Source: Acinetobacter sp. BY419
GTDB taxonomy: Bacteria > Pseudomonadota > Gammaproteobacteria > Pseudomonadales > Moraxellaceae
NCBI RefSeq assembly: GCF_019038395.1
Contig: NZ_JAGFXZ010000027.1
Coordinates: 1-43,304 of the forward strand
Reading direction: 5' to 3'
Length of the DNA: 43,304 bases
Position 1 is the first letter of the stretch. Every line of letters starts with the position of its first letter. The translations under genes were made by a program, and so were the position numbers. Of this stretch, positions 1 to 7,662 are shown one piece after another. Under the pieces are notes generated by a model that worked only from the letters and a program-made list of their open reading frames with translations, searched no databases and was not told the DNA's origin.

Positions 1-111
1 AAAGCACGTAGTCTTCATGGATTTCTCAGCGGAATTTATGCTTCGCTATGTGCATATCAATTAACCCATCGAAATAAGCCAAAAATTCAAATTATGAAAT
101 CATCGGCTTAA
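1..111 (+). CDS. C-terminal end of an unrecognised protein (partial)
   Basis: An open frame enters from the left edge and ends at a TAA at 109-111, giving 36 residues that finish in IQIMKSSA. I do not recognise the family from so short a tail. It lies in the same frame as, and only about a dozen bases before, the short-chain dehydrogenase that follows. The two were therefore probably co-transcribed and perhaps translationally coupled. The frame is open throughout, but a chance frame running in from the edge cannot be excluded. Confidence 0.45.
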   Translation, partial: KARSLHGFLSGIYASLCAYQLTHRNKPKIQIMKSSA

Positions 112-123
112 GCAGGATTCAGG

Positions 124-945
124 TTATTTAGAAAAAAAATAAAGCCAAGCCAGAAAGTATTTGCTGTCGTTACAGGCGCCGGAAGCGGGATTGGCCGCAG
201 CTTTGCACTTGAGCTGGCTAAACGTGGCGGTATGATAGTCTGTTCTGATATTAACTTAGAGGCTGCTGAAGAAACAGTAGCACTGGTTGAAGCGCTGGGC
301 GCTCGAGCTTTTGCAGTAAAATGTGATGTTAGCAATGCCGAACAGGTCAGACAACTGGCAAATCAGGCTGAACAATTGATGCAGCATCCGACCACATTAG
401 TGATTAATAATGCGGGCGTGGGTATGGGCGGTAAATTTGATGAAATGACCCTGGAAGAATGGAAATGGGTTGCTGATGTGAATTTATGGGGAGTGATTCA
501 TGGTTGTCATTATTTTGTACCTAAGTTTAAACAGTTAGGGTACGGGGCAATTATTAATGTGGCTTCTGCCGCTTCCTATACGGCTGTCCCAGAAATGGCA
601 GCATATAACGTTACTAAGGCTGGTGTACGTGCTTTATCGGAAACTCTGGCTGCTGAGCTTAGAAAATTTAATATCAAAGTTAATGTTGTCTGTCCGACGC
701 TAGTACCGACCAATATTATTAAAAATGGCAAAGTTCCACATCAAGCGATTTTGGACTATGCCTTGACTAATTTTGCATTTACCACTAGCAATAAAGTCGC
801 TAAATTGACTTTGGACCGTCTGGATAAAGACCAGCTTTACACTATTCCACAACTAGATGCCAAACTGCTTTGGTTAATGAAACGTACCGCTCCGAATTTA
901 TATGTAAGATTTCTAGGCAATTTATATCGATTCATACCTAGATAG
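124..945 (+). CDS. Short-chain dehydrogenase/reductase (SDR), apparent loss of start codon
   Basis: This is a classical SDR, an NAD(P)-dependent oxidoreductase with a Rossmann fold. The cofactor motif TGAGSGIG lies in frame at about 171-194. NNAG follows (about 406-417), and the catalytic YNVTK is at 604-618 with serines about ten residues before it. The C-terminal half contains the usual VCPTLVPT segment. The first ATG in frame is at 232, but a start there would remove the glycine motif, so it cannot be the native start. Between the upstream TAA (109-111) and the motif there is no ATG, GTG or TTG in frame. A TTA at 124-126 sits six bases after an AGGA, exactly where a TTG or ATG start would be expected, so one base change may have destroyed the start. 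From 124 the protein would be 273 residues, normal for the family. The substrate is unknown. Either it is recently inactivated or it uses a non-standard start. Confidence 0.8.
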   Translation, partial: LFRKKIKPSQKVFAVVTGAGSGIGRSFALELAKRGGMIVCSDINLEAAEETVALVEALGARAFAVKCDVSNAEQVRQLANQAEQLMQHPTTLVINNAGVGMGGKFDEMTLEEWKWVADVNLWGVIHGCHYFVPKFKQLGYGAIINVASAASYTAVPEMAAYNVTKAGVRALSETLAAELRKFNIKVNVVCPTLVPTNIIKNGKVPHQAILDYALTNFAFTTSNKVAKLTLDRLDKDQLYTIPQLDAKLLWLMKRTAPNLYVRFLGNLYRFIPR

Positions 946-1089
946 GAATATGAAATGAGACTAATTGTTGTCTTAATTTTTTCCTGATTACTGTTTTTTA
1001 CCAACGGTCGACCATTTACAGGAATGATGTGTTTATTTCTACAAGTCGGTGGGTAATCCTCCCATAAATAACCGAAATCTGCAAAAACA

Positions 1090-1329
1090 TTGGGGGTAAG
1101 TCAGAAAGTTTTACAGCTATGTTTTCATGAAATTATGGGAACAAGTCCAGCGCAATATTTGAAAGCAGTGCGTTTAAACCGAGTAAAACGCAACCTCAAG
1201 AAGGCTGATCCACAAATAAAATCAGTGCAAGATATAGCGTGTGAATGGGGATTTTGGCATCCAAGTAATTTCACTGCCAACTATAAAGCGATGTTTGGTG
1301 AGCTACCTTCAGAAACCTTGATGCATTAG
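1090..1329 (+). pseudogene. AraC-family regulator remnant (C-terminal HTH domain only)
   Basis: The roughly 80 residues match the C-terminal double helix-turn-helix of AraC/XylS regulators. The segments VSQKVLQLCFHEIMGTSPAQ and EWGFWHPSNFTANYKAMFG are typical, with the FGELPSETL ending seen in EutR-like members. A full regulator has some 250-330 residues, so the sensor domain is missing. The frame is open only from 1057, and the first possible start is a TTG at 1090 with no convincing ribosome binding site. The 145 bases before it carry stops in all forward frames and no N-terminal domain that I can recognise. I read it as a decayed gene. It may once have controlled the adjacent dehydrogenase, but that is inference. 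Confidence 0.7.
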
Positions 1330-1359
1330 TATTGACCAATTTCCTGCTAGCATTTACTC

Positions 1360-2044
1360 CTATTTAATCAATTGATGGAGGAGAACATTTAAATGGAGGC
1401 GATCATCAAGATTTAATTTTTCAAAAATACGGTTCATGTTAATTTTTACAGTCCCCAGGGAAATATTCATACTGTTCGAAATATCTTTATTGGCATACCC
1501 CTCCATCACCAATAAACATACTTCAATTTCCCGCCGCGTTAGTTTCATCTCTAATAAAGAATTTTTAATAATCTGTTGTTTGAAATCATCTATTTCTAAA
1601 AATACTTGTGCTAAGAATATGTTGTAAGGCCTGTATTGCGGAGTAATCCTGTTTTTTATGCTCATTTGGATTAGTCAAAGCAATACCAGCATAAGCATGA
1701 TTATTTTTCCAGAACACAATTTCCATAATTTCATTAATCCCACATTGATTTACAAAAATTTTATAAGGTTCCGATTTAGGCTTGGTTTGCAGACTACGAC
1801 TCAATAAATTTGTACTGTCATGACTTTTTAAAAAATATTCGACATTCAATGGATCATACGCTTGTAGTATTCCATTATATTTATCTACAAATTGCTTAGG
1901 GATATTAATATTTGAATTAATTAAAGCATCTTGATTATGTTCATCAACTTTATAAAAAATTGCCCCTTCAGCGTCTAAATAGTGTTTGGCGAGAATTAAG
2001 GAACTTTCAATAATCAAGCGTTCTTCAAGCACTGGTTCATCCAT
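1360..2044 (-). pseudogene. LuxR-type transcriptional regulator, interrupted by a frameshift
   Basis: Two overlapping minus-strand frames join into one regulator of about 228 residues. The first runs from the ATG at 2044 to a TGA at 1586-1588. It contains a sensor-like N-terminal domain without a family I can name; GAF/PAS-like is possible. The second frame carries a LuxR/FixJ helix-turn-helix (LTRREIEVCLLVMEG, then ANKDISNSMNISLGTVKINM) and ends at 1360. Reading must skip one base near 1610-1620 to pass from ALQHI to LAQVFLEIDDF. The simplest explanation is one extra base, or two missing ones, in this copy. Sequencing error, or a +1 slip at CTT-A, are alternatives. It is divergent from the dioxygenase gene at 2187 and may have controlled it. 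Confidence 0.75.
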
Positions 2045-2079
2045 TTGTTATTTTATATAGATAAAGCAAAAATCATTCC

Positions 2080-2119
2080 AACCTTATATGATTTTTTCTA
2101 TTTTTATATAACTAAGGTT
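2080..2119. promoter_or_regulatory. Inverted repeat in the divergent regulator/dioxygenase spacer
   Basis: AACCTTA (2080-2086) and TAAGGTT (2113-2119) form a perfect 7-base inverted repeat spaced by 26 bases. It lies in the 142-bp spacer between the LuxR-type gene and the phytanoyl-CoA dioxygenase gene. Position and symmetry suit an operator or a promoter-proximal binding site, but the sequence around it is AT-rich and such repeats can arise by chance. Confidence 0.3.
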
Positions 2120-2186
2120 AGATGCTGCCTTTTGAGAAACCGCTTAATTTTATTTCAACGACTTGTAGTTAGTGTGGAGAAATAAG

Positions 2187-3068
2187 ATGGAATTAGTGCG
2201 TTTTGCAAATACAGTGAGCAGTGAAGAAATTATTAATGCTGTGAAAGAACATGGTTACTGCATCATTGATAATTTAGTTGATAGTGAGGTCATGGATAAA
2301 ATTGCCGAAGAAATGGCAGAGTTTATTGATACAAGCCCTTATGGCTGTGACCGTTTTTTGGGACACACGACCAAACGTACAGGTTCACTGGTAGCACGCT
2401 CAGAAACGGCACGTGAATTAATTGCCTTACCAGTAATTCTAGATGCTGCCCAAAAGCACTTATCTAAGTCTTCTACGTTCCAGCTGAACTTAACCCAAAT
2501 TATTAGTGTATACCCCGGCTCTCCTGCACAAGTATTACATCAAGACCAACTGACTTGGGACTTCTTTAATTTTCCTGATGAATTTGAAACTCAATTCAAC
2601 TTACTTTGGGCGTTGACGGACTATACAGAAGAAAATAGTGCAACTCGTTTAGTTCCTAAAAGTATGTATGCGGGTACACGTCAAAAATTTACACCTGAGC
2701 AAACAGTGTGTGCTGAAATGAAAAAGGGGTCAGTTCTGATTTATACCGGTAAGATTTACCATGGCGCAGGTGAAAATAAAACAGATAAAGTTCGCCAATC
2801 TATTAACATTACTTATTCTGCAGGCTGGTTACGCCAAGAAGAAAATCAATACTTGGCAACACCGCCTGAGATTGCTGCAACACTTTCAGACGATATGTTG
2901 AAGTTAATGGGTTATCAATGTGCTTGCTTCGCACTCGGTTATGTACGTGACTTTGAAGATCCTTTAAATGTTTTCCGTAATAAGCAAAAACGCATCGTAC
3001 CCGGTTTAAATATCGTAAAAGAGAATGGTCATGACATTGCAAAATCTTATGCTTTAGAAGAAATCTAA
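2187..3068 (+). CDS. Phytanoyl-CoA dioxygenase (PhyH) family protein
   Basis: This 293-residue protein belongs to the Fe(II)/2-oxoglutarate-dependent oxygenases of the PhyH family, which hydroxylate varied small molecules. The metal triad is visible. HQD in VLHQDQLTWDF supplies the first His and the Asp. A distal His lies in IYHGAGENKT, followed by RQSINITYSAGW, whose Arg is placed to bind 2-oxoglutarate. I chose the ATG at 2187 because GGAG (2176-2179) sits seven bases before it. An upstream GTG at 2172 has no such site. The gene is monocistronic, with a terminator directly after it, and it is divergent from a broken LuxR-type regulator. The substrate cannot be told from the sequence. Confidence 0.85.
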   Translation: MELVRFANTVSSEEIINAVKEHGYCIIDNLVDSEVMDKIAEEMAEFIDTSPYGCDRFLGHTTKRTGSLVARSETARELIALPVILDAAQKHLSKSSTFQLNLTQIISVYPGSPAQVLHQDQLTWDFFNFPDEFETQFNLLWALTDYTEENSATRLVPKSMYAGTRQKFTPEQTVCAEMKKGSVLIYTGKIYHGAGENKTDKVRQSINITYSAGWLRQEENQYLATPPEIAATLSDDMLKLMGYQCACFALGYVRDFEDPLNVFRNKQKRIVPGLNIVKENGHDIAKSYALEEI

Positions 3069-3079
3069 TATTAGATACT

Positions 3080-3126
3080 GGCGAAGAATGAACTATGAAA
3101 ATAGAAATTCTTCGCCACTTTTTTTT
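3080..3126 (+). terminator. Rho-independent terminator after the PhyH-family gene
   Basis: GGCGAAGAAT (3080-3089) pairs with ATTCTTCGCC (3107-3116), followed by a run of eight T. The 17-base loop is long, but the ten-base stem is perfect. Confidence 0.8.
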
Positions 3127-3284
3127 GATGGTTTATCAATACTCATTCTTGTATGCAGAGAAGCTGTACACTTAGTATGGTGACAATTGAACCGAAGAAA
3201 TATTTAAAATAATTTTAATAACTTAAGTAAAAATAAATCTTAATTTATCCCCAATTTTACCCTTCCTTTATAAACTTCCAATAA

Positions 3285-3605
3285 CCTAGGCAATACGCAG
3301 ACAATGCTGTGGCCACAGGACGCAAGAAACGTCAATTTATAGGCTCAGGAGATGATAACATTTCTCTCTCTGGTTTTATTTATCAGGAGCATGTTTTTGG
3401 TAATCGTGCTGAGCTTGATGACTTGGCAGCGATGCCTGATACAGGACAGGGCTTTTTTCTGGTCAATGGCAGCGGTTATTTGTATCGGGTTTATACCATC
3501 GACAGCATTGACGAGACTAAGCAAGTTTTATTGTTCAAGGGTGTGCCCAGAAAGATTGATTTTATGATCAAACTTAGCCGTGTTGATTATGAGCGTATCG
3601 AACAG
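3285..3605 (+). pseudogene. Prophage remnant: P2-type tail protein gpU fragment
   Basis: The frame resembles P2 gpU, a tail completion protein. The signature runs through RKKRQFIGSGDDNISLSGF, then NGSGYLYRVYTI, then GVPRKIDFMIKLSRVDYERI, the latter matching the characteristic G-PRKIDF-L-RVD stretch of the family. The N-terminus is missing: the frame opens after a TAA at 3282-3284, and the first possible start, a GTG at 3309, has no ribosome binding site. The similarity ends near 3605. The remaining frame to the stop at 3645-3647 is only the antisense of the integrase fragment. It is therefore truncated at both ends and non-functional. No other tail gene remains nearby. Confidence 0.75.
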
Positions 3606-3780
3606 CGCCGATACCCAACCATGACCATTTCCCATCGGGCTTTTTAAATCTCAGTTGCCATGATTTAGTGCCATTCGCTTTAACAAAGAAGTAAAGCCCA
3701 TTACCGTCAAGCTCGCGATAATCTTTATCTTCAGATTCTAAGTTTTCGAGAATGGTATCTGACAGCAGTCGCTTTCTTAA
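3601..3780 (-). pseudogene. Prophage remnant: N-terminal fragment of a P4-type tyrosine integrase
   Basis: On the minus strand about 59 codons are open. They read like the N-terminal DUF4102-type arm-binding domain of P4-like integrases. KRLLSDTILENLE comes first, then DYRELDGNGLYFFVKANG, TKSWQLRFK and KPDGKWSWLGIG. There is no ATG, GTG or TTG in frame. A TTA at 3778-3780, preceded by AAAGGT, marks where the start should be. The catalytic domain is entirely absent because the frame stops at the junction with the gpU fragment. It reads away from the 3' end of ssrA in the same direction as ssrA, the arrangement seen for elements integrated in tmRNA genes. Confidence 0.75.
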
Positions 3781-3890
3781 TGTCTGACCTTTTCATTTTT
3801 GTATCACTTCGGTTTCAATAACTATCGAATGATACAAGATGTGATACACGACAAGCATTACTATAGTTATTGATGATTCGTTATAAATAC
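3781..3890. other. Non-coding spacer within the prophage scar
   Basis: This stretch between the integrase fragment and the ssrA terminator holds no reading frame of note. It has a few short direct and inverted words, such as two copies of ATGATAC/GTGATAC-like sequence near 3830-3850. These could be remains of integrase arm sites, but nothing clear can be assigned. No second copy of the tmRNA 3' end was found in 3069-3900. Confidence 0.4.
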
Positions 3891-3894
3891 ACGT

Positions 3895-3929
3895 AAAAAA
3901 GCCCTGAATCCTTTACAGGTCAGGGCTTT
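3895..3929 (-). terminator. Terminator of ssrA
   Basis: AAAGCCCTGA (3898-3907) pairs with TCAGGGCTTT (3920-3929). On the minus strand the hairpin is followed by a T-run, complementary to the A-run at 3895-3900. It lies about 45 bases beyond the tmRNA 3' end. Confidence 0.85.
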
Positions 3930-3973
3930 CCAATTCATAAGTCGTTATGCAACGTCATGTGAATTTATAAATT

Positions 3974-4332
3974 TGGTGGAGGTGGCGGGAGTTGAACCCG
4001 CGTCCGCCAGCATTACGCTCGAGAATACTACATGCTTAGATATCGTCTATTGTTTTAACTCTTTGTGACCCGACGAACAGGGTACAAATCGCGATCCTCT
4101 TAGTTTAGTACAAAGCCCCGAGGCTTGGCTTTATACGGCCTTGTGTGCGTGCGCTTCAGTCGGTCTCTCTAACCACAAGTATTCGGAGAGGCGGACAAGC
4201 TGCCCTTAGGCAGCTAGAGCGTATGATTCGTCGTTTGCGACTAAAAAATGCAAATTTGATTTACGAGAGAAAATGCGCTCTCGGCATGCATCTATGAGTT
4301 TCATCACCAGCGTCGAAGCCAGAAACACCCCC
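3974..4332 (-). ncRNA. ssrA: tmRNA (ssrA), tag peptide ANDESYALAA
   Basis: Transfer-messenger RNA rescues stalled ribosomes with SmpB and tags the unfinished protein for proteolysis. The 5' end, read on the minus strand, is the canonical GGGGGTGTTTCTGGCTTCGA beginning at 4332. The 3' end carries the tRNA-like T arm (GGTTCAACTCCCGCC) and ends in CCACCA at 3974, about 359 nt in all. The mRNA part reads GCA AAC GAC GAA TCA TAC GCT CTA GCT GCC TAA from 4238 to 4206, giving ANDESYALAA. The E. coli tag is ANDENYALAA, so the fifth residue differs while the protease-recognised ALAA end is kept. It is divergent from glpK. The 3' end borders a prophage scar. Confidence 0.97.
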
Positions 4333-4345
4333 AAAGTACGAAGCC

Positions 4346-4364
4346 ATCATAGCATAACTGTCAA
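4346..4364 (-). promoter_or_regulatory. Likely ssrA promoter
   Basis: On the minus strand an extended -10, TGCTATGAT (4354-4346), stands about 13 bases before the mature 5' end. This allows the short leader normally removed by RNase P. A TTGACA (4364-4359) lies just upstream, but too close to this -10 to serve as its -35. Which hexamers are used is uncertain. Confidence 0.45.
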
Positions 4365-4388
4365 AAATTACGATGCATTTTCTGAACA

Positions 4389-4418
4389 TTTACACAACTT
4401 GATGTGCTTAATTACATT
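4389..4418 (+). promoter_or_regulatory. Possible glpK promoter
   Basis: TTTACA (4389-4394) and TACATT (4413-4418) are spaced by 18 bases, about 45 bases upstream of the glpK ATG. They fit a sigma-70 promoter moderately well. No operator was recognised. Confidence 0.35.
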
Positions 4419-4463
4419 ATTGCGCTAATATTTTACTTTTCAAGCCGTATAACAGAAAAATTT

Positions 4464-5948
4464 ATGAGCTATTTACTGGCCCTGGATCAGGGAACCACCT
4501 CAAGCCGGGCCATTATTTTTAATGAACATGGACAAATCCAGGCAACAGCTCAACGTGAAACGCATATTCAGACCCCGCATTCGGGTTGGGTGGAACAAGA
4601 TGCGCAAGAAATCTGGAGTTCACAAATTGCGGTGGTACAGCAAGCTCTCGCTACCGCAGGTATTCTGGCGAAGGATATTAAAGCCATTGGCCTGACCAAC
4701 CAACGAGAAACCACGGTGGTCTGGGATCGCAGAAACGGCAAACCGCTTGCACCGGCAATCGTCTGGCAAGACCGCCGCACATCTGACTGGTGTAACCAGC
4801 TGATTGAAAAAGGCTGGATGTCCAAAATTCAGCAAAAAACCGGGTTACGGATTGACCCTTATTTTAGTGCGGGAAAATTGGTCTGGTTTCTGGAGCATGT
4901 CGAGGGAGTACGGGCACTGGCTGAACAAGGTCATGTGGCGTTTGGTACCATCGACAGCTGGCTGATCTGGAATCTGACCCAAGGCGCAGAGCATGTGATT
5001 GAAGCCAGTAATGCTTCTCGCACCATGTTGATGAATCTGCACCAACAAATCTGGGATGAAGAACTGCTTCAGCTATTTAATATCCCTGCTTCGGTATTGC
5101 CGAAAATTATTAGTTCAGACTGTTATGTCGCTGACACAGCCTCAGGTTTACTCGGTGCCAATATTCCCATTACCGGTATTTTGGGTGATCAGCAATCTGC
5201 TCTGTTTGGTCAGTCCTGTTTTGAGGTGGGGAGTGCTAAAAACACGTATGGCACAGGCTGTTTTATGCTGTTCAACACCGGTCATGATATTCAGCTCAGT
5301 CAGAACAAGCTGCTTTCCACCCTCGCTTGGCAAGCGCATGATCAAACCACCTATGCGCTGGAAGGCAGCGTATTTATGGCCGGCGCTGTAGTGCAATGGT
5401 TACGCGACGGCCTCGGGATTATTCAAAAAAGCAGTGATGTAGAAAAGCTAGCCTGTAAGGTCGAACATAGTGACGGCGTGGTATTGGTGCCGGCATTTAC
5501 CGGACTCGGCGCGCCGCATTGGGATAGTGAAGCGCGTGCCTTGTTATGCGGCATGTCTCGCGGCACCACCAAAGCGCATATCGCCCGTGCCGCATTAGAG
5601 TCAATCGCCTTTCAAGTATCGGATGTCCTCAGTGCGATGCAATCCGATATTGCCCATCCTTTAAAAGAATTGCGCGTCGATGGCGGTGCGAGTAGCAATG
5701 ACATGCTGATGCAATTTCAGGCAGATATTCTGAATGTACCGGTACTACGTCCGAAAATGCTGGAAGCTACTGCCTGGGGCTCGGCCGCCATGGCCGGCTT
5801 AAAAGCTGGAGTATTTTCCAACCTGGATGAAATTGCCGAGTCCTGGCAGCTGGAACGTGCTTTTGAACCCAAAATGGAAAATAATGAGAGAGAAGCACAT
5901 CTAGCCAAATGGCAGAATGCCTTAAAACGGGCTAAATCTGATCTCTAA
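4464..5948 (+). CDS. glpK: Glycerol kinase
   Basis: GlpK phosphorylates glycerol to sn-glycerol 3-phosphate with ATP in the cytosol, the entry to glycerol catabolism and phospholipid synthesis. The 494 residues are close to the 502 of E. coli GlpK. FGGY-kinase motifs are plain: LALDQGTTSSRAI at the N-terminus, TNQRETTVVWDR, VWQDRRT, the GDQQSALFGQ and YGTGCFMLFNTG phosphate-loop region, and RVDGGASSNDMLMQF near the end. I chose the ATG at 4464 because the protein then begins directly before the DQGTTS strand; a start at 4404 would add a stretch unlike the family. The ribosome binding site is weak. No glpF or glpD is beside it, so the gene stands alone, followed by its own terminator. Confidence 0.96.
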   Translation: MSYLLALDQGTTSSRAIIFNEHGQIQATAQRETHIQTPHSGWVEQDAQEIWSSQIAVVQQALATAGILAKDIKAIGLTNQRETTVVWDRRNGKPLAPAIVWQDRRTSDWCNQLIEKGWMSKIQQKTGLRIDPYFSAGKLVWFLEHVEGVRALAEQGHVAFGTIDSWLIWNLTQGAEHVIEASNASRTMLMNLHQQIWDEELLQLFNIPASVLPKIISSDCYVADTASGLLGANIPITGILGDQQSALFGQSCFEVGSAKNTYGTGCFMLFNTGHDIQLSQNKLLSTLAWQAHDQTTYALEGSVFMAGAVVQWLRDGLGIIQKSSDVEKLACKVEHSDGVVLVPAFTGLGAPHWDSEARALLCGMSRGTTKAHIARAALESIAFQVSDVLSAMQSDIAHPLKELRVDGGASSNDMLMQFQADILNVPVLRPKMLEATAWGSAAMAGLKAGVFSNLDEIAESWQLERAFEPKMENNEREAHLAKWQNALKRAKSDL

Positions 5949-5980
5949 ATCCTCCAGACGCATATTGAATCATGATAAAA

Positions 5981-6005
5981 AAAAGCACTGTTGAACAGTG
6001 CTTTT
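5981..6005. terminator. Bidirectional terminator between glpK and the thioesterase gene
   Basis: AAAAGCACTGTT (5981-5992) and AACAGTGCTTTT (5994-6005) form a perfect palindrome with A- and T-runs at its ends. It serves two convergent genes. Confidence 0.85.
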
Positions 6006-6030
6006 TCAACTTTCTTATTTCATTAATTTA

Positions 6031-6528
6031 TTAATAGGCATAAGACGCAATTGCGGTTGCAATCGCCTTATCTTCATCGTTTACCATGGTCATGCGCATG
6101 GTGCAGCCCTTTCGCCCCAAACGTAAGGTTTCTGCACGCGCAATAAAATATTTGCCACGTCCAGGCGCCAGATAATCAACACGCATATCGACCGTGGCCA
6201 AGCGGGACACTTTTTTGATCGTATCTGCAATCGTTTCAGGTTCAGCTTTTTTATACAGTTCGCCCATGGCAACAATCCCGCCAATACTGTCAAGGATCGT
6301 GGCCGCAAGCCCCCCATGCAGAATCTGAAAAGCCACATTGCCAATCATGAAATCCTGCATTTCCACATAAGCCTCAATCTGGCCCTCGACCACGCGCATG
6401 GTCATGCCATTATGCTTAAAAAAAGGAGAACTATTAAAAGCATGTACCAGCTGATTCAGGACCACATCAATATCCACTTTCGAGCCCAGATGTATATTAC
6501 CTGTCCAGCTTCTCTCTGTCTTACTCAT
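6031..6528 (-). CDS. PaaI/YigI-type hotdog thioesterase
   Basis: The 165-residue product is a single hotdog-fold domain of the kind that hydrolyses acyl-CoA thioesters. The motif ILHGGLAATILDSIGG is the family's HGG-A--D active-site helix. MRVDYLAPGRGKYFIARAE and GRKGCTMRMTMVNDEDKAIA complete the sheet. I prefer the ATG at 6528; two in-frame GTG codons at 6549 and 6546 would add up to seven residues and lack a better ribosome binding site. It converges with glpK and is divergent from hemB, about 100 bases away. The physiological substrate is unknown. Similar Acinetobacter genes are usually annotated only as thioesterase family. Confidence 0.85.
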   Translation of the reverse strand: MSKTERSWTGNIHLGSKVDIDVVLNQLVHAFNSSPFFKHNGMTMRVVEGQIEAYVEMQDFMIGNVAFQILHGGLAATILDSIGGIVAMGELYKKAEPETIADTIKKVSRLATVDMRVDYLAPGRGKYFIARAETLRLGRKGCTMRMTMVNDEDKAIATAIASYAY

Positions 6529-6600
6529 CACTCTGCTCGAATCCACCACAATAAAAAACCGCTAATTTATGCCCAAAAATTTGAGTTAGGGCTACAATAG

Positions 6601-7647
<1,047 letters not shown>

Positions 7648-7662
7648 AAGGATTTCGGCGCA

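Noticed and set aside
1360..2044. Two independent genes, an unknown protein and a small LuxR-like protein
   Set aside because: The frames overlap, each lacks the half that the other has, and the downstream one has no ribosome binding site; one frameshifted gene is simpler.
3309..3647. Treating the gpU frame as a complete gene of 112 residues
   Set aside because: The N-terminus of the family is missing, and the last 13 residues are the antisense of an integrase fragment, so the gene is truncated at both ends.
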